DNA of 8,234 nt, taken from assembly GCA_002482005.1 (NCBI GenBank), contig DLFD01000057.1, positions 33,515 to 41,748 on the forward strand, written 5' to 3'. Numbering within the stretch: position 1 is the stretch's first letter; the number at the start of each line of letters is the position of its first letter. This DNA comes from Lachnospiraceae bacterium UBA7729. GTDB lineage: Bacteria > Bacillota > Clostridia > Lachnospirales > Lachnospiraceae. The position numbers and the translations under genes were made by a program. Positions 1 to 5,228 of the stretch are shown in pieces. The notes under the pieces were generated by a model. The model was not told where the DNA came from. It made no database searches and saw only the letters and a program-made list of their open reading frames with translations.

Positions 1-1
1 G

Positions 2-130
2 AAGCAGACCGAGACAGCCAAGGCTGCCGGGAAGCAGACCGAGACAGCAAAGGTCACCGAGAAGCAGACAGCGAAAGCTACTGAAAAGCAGACAGAGAAG
101 GCTGCCGGGAAGCAGACCGAGGCAGCCACC
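2..130 (+). repeat. In-frame coding tandem repeat (KQTE units)
   Basis: Five successive units begin with AAGCAGAC: at 2 and 32 (30 bp each), at 62 and 86 (24 bp each), and a decayed unit at 110. They encode KQTETAKAAG, KQTETAKVTE, KQTAKATE, KQTEKAAG and KQTEAAT. Both unit lengths are multiples of three, so copy number can change without breaking the frame. The array probably continues to the left of the window. Confidence 0.85.
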
Positions 131-628
131 TCGCTGGCAGGGATCGGCACCACGGACCTTGACCAGCTCCTTCCGGAGGAGACAGCAGAAAGCACTGCTC
201 CGTCTGCAAAAAAGACGACGATTCTGGCAAGCGGATCTTCTTCTGTAAGCGGCAATACTTCTTCCGTCACCAATATCGACACAGGAAAGTCTGCAGGCAA
301 TTATACGGGAACAGTTCAGCAGTCTTCCTCCTCATCTTCCGTCTCTGACAGCGGGGAGGAAAAGGCAGTATCTTCCGGCGTTTCCGACAGCGGCACCGCT
401 CAGGAAGAGACAGCAGAACCGGTGTATGAAACACCTGAGACTCCGGCGCCTCAGGAAGCAACGATCGTCAGCGCATGCTACATCAGAAGCAATCCTGATT
501 ACGGTGACAATGTGATCGGCGAATGCTACGGCGGCGAAACCGTTGCCTACTACGGAATTGAGGAAGGCTGGGCAAAGATCGAGCTGAACGGCATTGTCGG
601 ATATGTTGGTCCGAAGTTCGTAGGCTGA
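2..628 (+). CDS. Repeat-rich surface protein with C-terminal SH3 domain (3' part only)
   Basis: The reading frame is open from the left edge, so the start and any signal peptide lie outside the window; 208 codons are visible. Residues 1-43 are degenerate KQTE(T)AKAAG-type repeats rich in Lys, Thr, Ala and Glu. Residues 44-150 are a low-complexity Ser/Thr/Glu linker with a PETPAP stretch. About residues 152-208 form a compact domain (ACYIRSNPDYGDNVIG, then GWAKIELNG and GYVGPKFVG) that reads as a bacterial SH3 (SH3b) domain, a fold that usually binds peptidoglycan. A disordered linker followed by a terminal SH3b domain is typical of secreted or wall-associated proteins; the catalytic part, if any, would be upstream. 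The gene ends just before a strong terminator. Function beyond probable wall binding cannot be given. Confidence 0.85.
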   Translation, partial: KQTETAKAAGKQTETAKVTEKQTAKATEKQTEKAAGKQTEAATSLAGIGTTDLDQLLPEETAESTAPSAKKTTILASGSSSVSGNTSSVTNIDTGKSAGNYTGTVQQSSSSSSVSDSGEEKAVSSGVSDSGTAQEETAEPVYETPETPAPQEATIVSACYIRSNPDYGDNVIGECYGGETVAYYGIEEGWAKIELNGIVGYVGPKFVG

Positions 629-666
629 GAATCTTCCAGAGAAGGGCAAAACAATCATAGCATCAG

Positions 667-712
667 AAAAAGTCTCCACGGAGGGCTGCAGCCTTTCCGC
701 GGAGACTTTTTT
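667..712. terminator. Bidirectional intrinsic terminator
   Basis: A 16-bp stem (667-682 with 696-711, one A-C mismatch) encloses a loop containing the palindrome GGCTGCAGCC. The 3' arm ends in T6 on the plus strand and the 5' arm begins with A5, giving a T-run on the minus strand. It lies between converging genes ending at 628 and 766 and can serve both. Confidence 0.9.
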
Positions 713-728
713 GTCATCCTATGGGACT

Positions 729-761
729 AAAGCCTGCGGCATCACAGAGCCAGCAGGCTTT
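729..761 (-). terminator. Hairpin just after the AI-2E-family gene
   Basis: AAAGCCTGC (729-737) pairs perfectly with GCAGGCTTT (753-761), and GGC/GCC extends the stem past a one-base bulge. It begins five bases beyond the minus-strand stop codon. Only TTT follows on the minus strand, so it is either a weak terminator or a 3'-end stabilising hairpin; the full terminator at 667-712 follows it. Confidence 0.5.
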
Positions 762-765
762 TGCA

Positions 766-1971
766 TCATGATCTGCCAGGATCTTCCTGTCCTTTTCCCT
801 TTTCGGCTTCCTTTTTCTGGTTTCTCTGATTTCTACGCTGTCTCCTCGACTCAAGCTTGGGCAGAATGCCATCTTTGTAGATGTAATCGATGATAGCTGC
901 GATCGGGATCGCCAGAAGCACTCCCACGGTTCCGAGCATCCTTCCGAACACGATGATAGAGATCAGTACTCCGATAGAAGGAACCCCCAGGGTATTGCCG
1001 AACAGCTTCGGCTTCAGGATATAACCGTCGAACGTCTGAAGCGCGATCGTGAAGATCAGGAAGCCCAGCGCGTACCAGGGATTCACCAGAAGCAGGATTC
1101 CTGCTCCGATCACTGCTCCGAGGATCGGACCGAAAGTCGGCGCAAGGTTTGTGACACCGACGACAACTGAGATCAGCGGTACGTAAGGATAACCGACGAT
1201 CAGCATGAATACTGCATTGGCCACACCGATGATCATGCCGTCCATCAGATCATACAGGATGAAGCGAATCATGATCTCATTGACCCTGCCCAGGAAGTTG
1301 TTGCTGCGCCGGTAGCCATTATCGCTCACGATTGCCCGCCAAAATCTGTGTGCACCAAGCAGAAGCCTCGTCTTGTCCATCAGAAAATAGATCGCGATGA
1401 TAAAAGCAATGACGCCCTCGAAAACATTTTTCCCATAATGGATCGTCGTGTTCAGCAGTCCGTCCATGCTCTGCGGAAGATTGCTGGTGATGAGCTTCAC
1501 GATATCATTGCCGACAGATGTATATTTCGAGATATCGATATTGTGGGAAGACGCCCATCCATTCAGATCTTCCATCAGGCTGCTGAAAGCCGTACTGTAG
1601 GAATCCAGATTGGATATGAACATCTTAACACTGTCGATCAGCTGCGGGATCAGCGCGATCAGGATCAGCACCACGAACACTCCCACGCAGAGGAAAGTGA
1701 CGAAGACGCTCAGCCCTCTTCTGATTGCGTATCTTTTTACTTTATGGAAAACACGCTGTTCAAAGAACACGACCAGCGGATCAGCCACGTAAGCGATGAC
1801 CAGACCGATCACAACGGGTTTGATGAAACCGAAAAGCTTCGCAATCACATGGCCGACAGCTGAAAGATGCGAAAGGAATACAAATAAGATGACAGCCGAA
1901 CAGGCTGCAAGGGTATATGCAGCCCACGGCTTCTCCAAATCCTTATGGAACTTTTCCTTCTTATTGTCCAT
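766..1971 (-). CDS. AI-2E/PerM-family membrane transporter-like protein
   Basis: The 401-residue protein matches the AI-2E transporter (formerly PerM/UPF0118) family in length and architecture. Membrane segments are visible near residues 17-34, 43-62 and 87-110. A long hydrophilic stretch follows at about 111-180, then a second membrane block to about residue 370. Family landmarks are the TNLAPTFGPILGAVIG stretch and the later GYILKPKLFGNTLGVPS...GTVGVLLAIP region. The C-terminus is a very basic tail (RRQRRNQRNQKK) expected in the cytoplasm. Members have been linked to signal-molecule export or to Na+/H+ antiport, so no substrate can be assigned. The gene starts 18 bases after the kinase-like gene and has no clear ribosome binding site of its own, which suggests a shared mRNA and translational coupling. 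Confidence 0.9.
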   Translation of the reverse strand: MDNKKEKFHKDLEKPWAAYTLAACSAVILFVFLSHLSAVGHVIAKLFGFIKPVVIGLVIAYVADPLVVFFEQRVFHKVKRYAIRRGLSVFVTFLCVGVFVVLILIALIPQLIDSVKMFISNLDSYSTAFSSLMEDLNGWASSHNIDISKYTSVGNDIVKLITSNLPQSMDGLLNTTIHYGKNVFEGVIAFIIAIYFLMDKTRLLLGAHRFWRAIVSDNGYRRSNNFLGRVNEIMIRFILYDLMDGMIIGVANAVFMLIVGYPYVPLISVVVGVTNLAPTFGPILGAVIGAGILLLVNPWYALGFLIFTIALQTFDGYILKPKLFGNTLGVPSIGVLISIIVFGRMLGTVGVLLAIPIAAIIDYIYKDGILPKLESRRQRRNQRNQKKEAEKGKGQEDPGRS

Positions 1972-1989
1972 GATTAATTCATCGTCTGA

Positions 1990-2631
1990 TCATAGATTCG
2001 GATTCTCATACTCCGGGAAACGGACTTTGATGTAATCCTTGATTGCCTGCATAGTTCCCTCAAATCCGATCTTTCCGCTGTTGATGCAGAGATCGTAATT
2101 GCGGACATCATTCCAGTCACGCCCGGTATAATACTTGATGTAATCAGCACGGTACTTGTTGACTTCATCGACATATTTCATGGTCGTGCGTCCGCCGTTA
2201 GCTCCGCGGAGCTTCGCCTGCTGCAGGCAGTAAGCCGGGGAAGCATATACGAACACGCTCATCACGTTGTCCCTGTCACGGAGGATATAGTCCGCACAGC
2301 GTCCGATGATGATGCAGGACTCTTCGGATGCCAGCTGCTCGATGACCTTTGCCTGATAGTTGAACAGGTTCTGGTTGGACAGAAAATCTCTGCTCTCCGG
2401 CGGAATCAGCTCTCCATGATACTCTTTTCTCATGATCCGGAACAGCTGAGTCCCCCTCAGCTTCTCGTCTGCCTTGGCAAACAGAGCTTCATTGATCCCC
2501 GAGTCTTCCGATGCAAGCTTCAGGATCTCCTTGTCGTAATAATTGATCCCAAGGTCCTTCGACAGCATCTGTCCGATCGTTCTGCCGCCGCTTCCATAGT
2601 AGCGGGCGATCGTGATGACAATATTCTTCAT
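1990..2631 (-). CDS. Cytidylate kinase-like family protein
   Basis: This 213-residue protein begins MKNIVITIARYYGSGGRTIG, the pattern of the cytidylate-kinase-like family (Pfam Cytidylate_kin2), a P-loop NTPase group common in clostridia. The nucleotide loop is at residues 13-20 (GSGGRTIG); it lacks the Lys of a standard GxxGxGK[ST] Walker A motif. Further family-like segments are NYYDKEIL near residue 30 and SCIIIGRCADYIL near residue 105. Start choice is supported by AGGGTGAG a few bases upstream. It has its own strong promoter and leads into the AI-2E-family gene. Housekeeping CMP kinase activity is not shown: proteins of this group are distinct from Cmk and mostly uncharacterised, so true substrates are unknown. 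Confidence 0.85.
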   Translation of the reverse strand: MKNIVITIARYYGSGGRTIGQMLSKDLGINYYDKEILKLASEDSGINEALFAKADEKLRGTQLFRIMRKEYHGELIPPESRDFLSNQNLFNYQAKVIEQLASEESCIIIGRCADYILRDRDNVMSVFVYASPAYCLQQAKLRGANGGRTTMKYVDEVNKYRADYIKYYTGRDWNDVRNYDLCINSGKIGFEGTMQAIKDYIKVRFPEYENPNL

Positions 2632-2656
2632 GTATGCTCACCCTTTCCAAGTATGT

Positions 2657-2710
2657 AAAAAAATGCCTGTGCATGCTTTTTCTTAGCCAAGAAAAAGTAT
2701 AGCACAGGCA
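2657..2710 (-). terminator. Intrinsic terminator of the csoR-copZ operon
   Basis: On the minus strand a 9-bp outer stem (2702-2710 with 2664-2672, TGCCTGTGC/GCACAGGCA) and a 9-bp inner stem (2689-2697 with 2676-2684) close a four-base loop. A run of seven T follows at 2663-2657. It lies 36 bases after the copZ stop. Its upstream arm overlaps the promoter of the next gene. Confidence 0.85.
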
Positions 2711-2724
2711 CTTTTGGGTGTAAA
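2696..2724 (-). promoter_or_regulatory. Promoter of the cytidylate kinase-like gene
   Basis: On the minus strand there is TTTACA (2724-2719), a 17-bp spacer and TATACT (2701-2696), each hexamer matching the SigA consensus at five of six positions. The predicted start is near 2689, giving a leader of about 58 bases. The spacer and -10 lie inside the terminator arm of the preceding operon. Confidence 0.75.
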
Positions 2725-2745
2725 TGGCACAGAATGAGCGGTTTC

Positions 2746-2961
2746 TCAGGCCTCAAATCCTGTTACCCTGTAGCCCTTCTCCTCAACGGCATTCTTCAAT
2801 GTCTCCTCGCTGACATCACCGCTCAGAGATACGACTGCCTGTCCCTTCTCATGGGAAACTTCGGCGCTCTCAACGCCGTCCAGCTTCTCAAGGGCTTTCT
2901 TCACAGTCATCTCGCAGTGTCCGCACATCATTCCGTCAATTCTGATCGTCTTTACAGCCAT
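2746..2961 (-). CDS. copZ: Copper chaperone, heavy-metal-associated domain (CopZ-like)
   Basis: From the chosen start the protein has 71 residues, the normal length of a free-standing HMA-domain chaperone. The metal loop is GMMCGHC, with Cys13 and Cys16 as the Cu(I) ligands, followed by the usual beta-alpha-beta-beta-alpha-beta pattern ending KGYRVTGFEA. It would bind Cu(I) in the cytoplasm and hand it to a P-type ATPase. The start at 2961 is preceded by AGGAGG at nine bases. An upstream in-frame ATG at 2982 overlaps the csoR stop as ATGA and would add MIRRIGK, but its ribosome binding site is weaker. It is cotranscribed with csoR. No copper ATPase gene is in the window, so its partner must be elsewhere. 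Confidence 0.9.
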   Translation of the reverse strand: MAVKTIRIDGMMCGHCEMTVKKALEKLDGVESAEVSHEKGQAVVSLSGDVSEETLKNAVEEKGYRVTGFEA

Positions 2962-2978
2962 CTTTCCTATCCTCCTGA

Positions 2979-3320
2979 TCATCTCATCAGTTTCTGAAGA
3001 ACCTTAACCAGCTCATCGATCGTTCCGTCTTCTCCCGCGCGGATATCCTCCGCAACACAGGTACGGATATGACTTGCAAGGAGCTCCTTGTTAAATGAAT
3101 TCATGGCCGCAGTCACCGCCGCCGACTGAGTCAGAATATCGGGACAGTATGCGCCGCTCTCGACCATGTTCCGGATCCCTCTGATCTGACCTTCGATCCG
3201 GGACAGTCTGTTGACCAGAGACTTGATCTCCTCCGGAGAACGTTCCTTATGCCTTCCTGCGCTGCAGCAGCATTCAGGCTCTGAAGAAGCTGTCTTCTCC
3301 TTCTCAGCAGCCTTATCCAT
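2979..3320 (-). CDS. csoR: CsoR-family copper-sensing transcriptional repressor
   Basis: The 113-residue protein has the all-helical CsoR/RcnR fold, with NRLSRIEGQIRGIRNMVESG at residues 37-56 as signature. The ligand set is Cys59, His84 and Cys88; the spacings of 25 and 4 equal those of the Cu(I) sensor CsoR (Cys36, His61, Cys65 in M. tuberculosis). Having His at the middle site argues against the sulfide sensor CstR. Members of this family release DNA when Cu(I) binds. The N-terminal tail carries an extra Cys17-Cys18-Cys19 run and His24, outside the core fold. The start is set by AAGGAGG eight bases upstream; a longer frame to 3431 would run through the promoter and operators and is rejected. 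Its stop overlaps an ATG upstream of copZ, and operator boxes sit at its promoter, so it should repress itself and copZ. Confidence 0.92.
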   Translation of the reverse strand: MDKAAEKEKTASSEPECCCSAGRHKERSPEEIKSLVNRLSRIEGQIRGIRNMVESGAYCPDILTQSAAVTAAMNSFNKELLASHIRTCVAEDIRAGEDGTIDELVKVLQKLMR

Positions 3321-3343
3321 CAGCAATCCCTCCTTGGCGTCAT

Positions 3344-3360
3344 ATACCCTTCTGGGGTAT
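3344..3360 (-). promoter_or_regulatory. CsoR operator, downstream copy
   Basis: ATACCCTTCTGGGGTAT is an inverted repeat of the TACCC...GGGTA kind known for CsoR operators, with six of seven arm pairs matching. It lies about 9-25 bases after the predicted csoR transcription start. Confidence 0.7.
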
Positions 3361-3374
3361 CTGGTTACCTTCTC

Positions 3375-3403
3375 ACTATATACCCTCCGAGGGTATCTGT
3401 CAA
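3375..3403 (-). promoter_or_regulatory. csoR-copZ promoter
   Basis: On the minus strand there is consensus TTGACA (3403-3398), exactly 17 bp, then TATAGT (3380-3375, five of six). The predicted start is near 3368, giving a leader of about 48 bases. The spacer is almost wholly occupied by a CsoR box. Confidence 0.85.
3380..3396 (-). promoter_or_regulatory. CsoR operator within the promoter spacer
   Basis: ATACCCTCCGAGGGTAT is a perfect 8+1+8 palindrome of the CsoR-box type. It fills the spacer between the -35 and -10 hexamers and its outermost base overlaps the -10, so bound repressor would block RNA polymerase directly. Its centre is 36 bp from the centre of the second box. Confidence 0.8.
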
Positions 3404-3503
3404 CATTCATCAGAGATTCTGGTGTCAGCATTCGGCAGAGATTCTGGTATCAGCATTCAGCAGAGATTCCGGTGTCAGCATTCAGCAGAGATTCTGGTTG
3501 ACA
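3404..3503. repeat. 25-bp tandem repeat, four units, between divergent promoters
   Basis: Units begin with CATTC at 3404, 3429, 3454 and 3479. Each reads CATTC, two or three variable bases, CAGAGATTC(T/C)GGT and then (G/A)TCAG; the last unit diverges at its end into TTGACA. The 25-bp period is not a multiple of three and no start codon with a ribosome binding site fits, so the array is non-coding. There are no distinct spacers between units. Confidence 0.85.
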
Positions 3504-3526
3504 GTCAGGACGATATTTAGTAGAAT
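3498..3526 (+). promoter_or_regulatory. ohrR promoter
   Basis: There is consensus TTGACA at 3498-3503, a 17-bp spacer, then TAGAAT at 3521-3526 (five of six). The predicted start is near 3533, giving a leader of about 66 bases. The -35 hexamer arises at the edge of the last 25-bp repeat unit. Confidence 0.8.
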
Positions 3527-3530
3527 CAAT

Positions 3531-3542
3531 TCAATTAATTGT
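3531..3542 (+). promoter_or_regulatory. Probable OhrR operator
   Basis: TCAATTAATTGT contains the perfect palindrome CAATTAATTG (3532-3541). It closely resembles the ACAATT/AATTGT inverted repeat known for OhrR-type regulators. It sits at the predicted transcription start, a blocking position. Further TCAATT (3526-3531) and AATTGA (3552-3557) half-sites flank it. Confidence 0.65.
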
Positions 3543-3598
3543 GCGCAATAAAATTGACGGATCAATAAAAATCTGGTACTAACCGGGAGAATATCTAT

Positions 3599-4126
3599 AT
3601 GAGTGAATCCATTCATCCATCTGCGGCAGCGCAGACTGAGGGAGGGTCGTGTGCCGATTCCCTCCTTCTGAAGAACCAGCTCTGTTTTCCGCTCTATGCC
3701 TGCAGCCGGGAGATCGTGAAAAAATACAAGCCATTCCTGGATGAACTTGATCTTACCTACACCCAGTACATTACGATGATGGTCATGTGGGAAAGGAAAA
3801 GGCTCTCCGTAAAAGAGCTCGGCGAATGTCTCTTTCTTGATTCGGGCACTCTTACCCCTCTCCTGAAGAAACTTGAGCAGAAGGGCTGGGTTACCAGGAA
3901 AAGGGCAAGGGAAGATGAGCGTGTCCTGATCGTGACGCTCACAGAAGAAGGTGCACTTCTGAAGCAGAAAGCACAGGATATACCGACCAGGATGTCGAGG
4001 TGTATCGGAAGTCTTACCGCTTCGGAAGCTGCTGAGCTCTACCGGCTTCTCTACAAGCTGCTTGGATGTGAGGTCCCGGAAGGTGGGCCGGGCAGCCAGT
4101 TTATCCGGAAAGATCCTGTCAGCTGA
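3599..4126 (+). CDS. ohrR: OhrR-type organic-hydroperoxide-sensing MarR regulator
   Basis: The 175-residue winged-helix protein carries the OhrR segment LKNQLCFPLYACSREIVKKY...LTYTQYITMMVMWE. The sensing cysteine is Cys29. Tyr43 and Tyr54 lie 14 and 25 residues after it, the same spacing as Cys15, Tyr29 and Tyr40 of B. subtilis OhrR. The DNA-binding wing is in the LLKKLEQKGWVTRKRAREDERVL region (about 88-110). A second cysteine, Cys135, lies 106 residues after Cys29, close to the 105-residue spacing of the resolving pair in Xanthomonas OhrR, so a two-cysteine mechanism is possible. The N-terminus is about 14 residues longer than in B. subtilis. GGGAGA eight bases upstream fixes the start. No ohr peroxidase gene is next to it, so the main target is unknown. 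A general MarR role cannot be excluded. Confidence 0.85.
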   Translation: MSESIHPSAAAQTEGGSCADSLLLKNQLCFPLYACSREIVKKYKPFLDELDLTYTQYITMMVMWERKRLSVKELGECLFLDSGTLTPLLKKLEQKGWVTRKRAREDERVLIVTLTEEGALLKQKAQDIPTRMSRCIGSLTASEAAELYRLLYKLLGCEVPEGGPGSQFIRKDPVS

Positions 4127-4219
4127 GGCATCAGAGCAGTTTCTTCTGAATGATCCGCCGATACAGCAGAGGTCTTGCAGAACATTTACCTGCTGTTTAC
4201 AAAGTATACTGAAAATTGA

Positions 4220-4248
4220 TTGCTTCCTTTCAGGTCTCATGTTATTAT
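4220..4248 (+). promoter_or_regulatory. Promoter of the small membrane protein gene
   Basis: TTGCTT (4220-4225), a 17-bp spacer and TATTAT (4243-4248) are preceded by TGT, an extended -10 element. The predicted start is near 4255. No terminator is seen between ohrR and this site, so some readthrough from ohrR is possible. Confidence 0.6.
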
Positions 4249-4257
4249 GTAACTGTA

Positions 4258-4287
4258 GAACAGAGTTGTTTATACATGTATCTGTTC
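4258..4287 (+). promoter_or_regulatory. Inverted repeat in the leader, next to the ribosome binding site
   Basis: GAACAGA (4258-4264) and TCTGTTC (4281-4287) are perfect inverted arms, with the palindrome ATACATGTAT (4272-4281) between and touching the right arm. The element covers the first bases of the predicted mRNA and ends one base before GAGGAGG (4289-4295). It could be an mRNA hairpin or a protein-binding operator. Confidence 0.45.
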
Positions 4288-4300
4288 CGAGGAGGTTATC

Positions 4301-4660
4301 ATGAAGGGAATCAAACTTTGGGCAGGCATCGTCGGGATCGTGATTGCAGCGTACATCCTCGTAACTTCAGGTTTTGAGGCAGCATGGAATCTGCTCACTA
4401 CGAGCGGACACTTCAACGGCATGATCGGAATCATCATCGCAGGTCTGATCCTTGCAGGAAGCATCGTCCGTATCGCCATGAGGAATGCGGAGGATGATTC
4501 CGGATCCATTATCTCTCTTGTGCTCTTCGGAGTCGCTACCGCACTTGCATTCGTCATCAGCCCGATCTATCATTACATGAGTGGATGGGCTATCCTCTGC
4601 CTGGTCATGGCGATCATCTCGGTCATTATGATCATGATCAAGGACAGTAGGAAATCATGA
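4301..4660 (+). CDS. Small four-helix membrane protein, unknown function
   Basis: I do not recognise this 119-residue protein. It has four hydrophobic segments, near residues 5-22, 40-58, 69-86 and 94-112, with short loops; the longest, RNAEDDSGS, is acidic. The short charged tail is KDSRKS. There are no cysteine pairs or catalytic motifs. It resembles small integral proteins of the DUF308/HdeD-like kind only in size and helix number, which is not enough to assign a family. The start is firm: GAGGAGG five bases upstream. The DNA glycosylase gene begins 35 bases after its stop, so the two are probably cotranscribed. Confidence 0.85.
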   Translation: MKGIKLWAGIVGIVIAAYILVTSGFEAAWNLLTTSGHFNGMIGIIIAGLILAGSIVRIAMRNAEDDSGSIISLVLFGVATALAFVISPIYHYMSGWAILCLVMAIISVIMIMIKDSRKS

Positions 4661-4695
4661 ATGCCTGAAGCAGAACCCCATCCGGAGGAATCCAG

Positions 4696-5208
4696 ATGGC
4701 TGAATACACAAGACTTACGCATACATTCGGACCCCTGTATGACTGCGAGAGCAGAATCCTTATACTGGGGTCCTTTCCGTCTGTGAAAAGCCGCGAGGCC
4801 GGCTTCTTCTACGGCCATCCTCAGAATCGCTTCTGGAAGGTGATCGCTGCCCTTACTTCCTCACCGGTCCCCGGGACGATCGAGGAGAAGAAAAACCTGC
4901 TTCATAAGAATCACATCGCCCTGTGGGACACGATCTTCCAGTGTGATATCATCGGATCCAGCGACAGTTCCATTAAGAATGTGGTCCCTGCCGATCTTTC
5001 TCTCATCCTTGAGACTGCCGATATCCGTCAGATCTTCTGCAACGGCGCCACCAGCGCCAGACTTTTCTCCAGATATCAGGGGAAGACCCTCGGGCGCACC
5101 GCTGTTCGTCTTCCTTCCACATCGCCAGCGAATGCCGCCTTCTCCCTTAATCGGCTGATAAAAGAATGGCAGCCCGTAAAGGCTGCCATTACCATACCGT
5201 CTGACTGA
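4696..5208 (+). CDS. DNA-deoxyinosine (hypoxanthine-DNA) glycosylase, UDG superfamily family 6 type
   Basis: The 170-residue protein has the pattern of the small clostridial and archaeal deoxyinosine glycosylases. These are LILGSFPSVKSREAGFFYGH at residues 22-41, running into PQNRFWKV (42-49); ALWD at 75-78; FCNGATSARLF at 114-124; and the second active-site segment LPSTSPANA at 139-147. The first and last correspond to motifs 1 and 2 of the uracil-DNA glycosylase fold. These enzymes cut hypoxanthine bases, formed by adenine deamination, out of DNA and so start base-excision repair. GGAGGA six bases upstream fixes the start. It follows the membrane protein gene and converges on endonuclease III, 20 bases away. 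A G:T/U mismatch glycosylase is the main alternative. Confidence 0.85.
   Translation: MAEYTRLTHTFGPLYDCESRILILGSFPSVKSREAGFFYGHPQNRFWKVIAALTSSPVPGTIEEKKNLLHKNHIALWDTIFQCDIIGSSDSSIKNVVPADLSLILETADIRQIFCNGATSARLFSRYQGKTLGRTAVRLPSTSPANAAFSLNRLIKEWQPVKAAITIPSD
5165..5190 (-). terminator. Hairpin inside the glycosylase gene, possible terminator for nth
   Basis: AATGGCAGCC and GGCTGCCATT form a perfect 10-bp stem with a six-base loop. Read on the minus strand it follows the nth stop by about 38 bases and is followed by CTTTTAT, a weak T-run. On the plus strand no T-run follows directly. It lies within the last coding bases of the glycosylase gene. Confidence 0.5.
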
Positions 5209-5222
5209 CGGCCAGTTTTTTT
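5197..5222 (+). terminator. Possible short terminator of the glycosylase operon
   Basis: CCGTC (5197-5201) pairs with GACGG (5207-5211) around a five-base loop, and T7 follows at 5216-5222. The stem is short and overlaps the stop codon. It may act together with the stronger hairpin at 5165-5190. Confidence 0.4.
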
Positions 5223-5228
5223 CTTCTG

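Noticed and set aside
3321..3431. Longer CsoR starting at 3431
   Set aside because: The extension would be coded across the promoter and both operator palindromes, and the start at 3320 has a strong AAGGAGG.
3404..3503. CRISPR array
   Set aside because: The 25-bp units abut directly with no unique spacers, and no cas gene is present.
4127..4219. Terminator after ohrR
   Set aside because: Only short stems such as TCAGA/TCTGA are visible and no T-run follows; none could be supported.
3482..4240. Minus-strand open frame of 252 codons
   Set aside because: It is antisense to ohrR and runs through promoter and repeat DNA; no family features.
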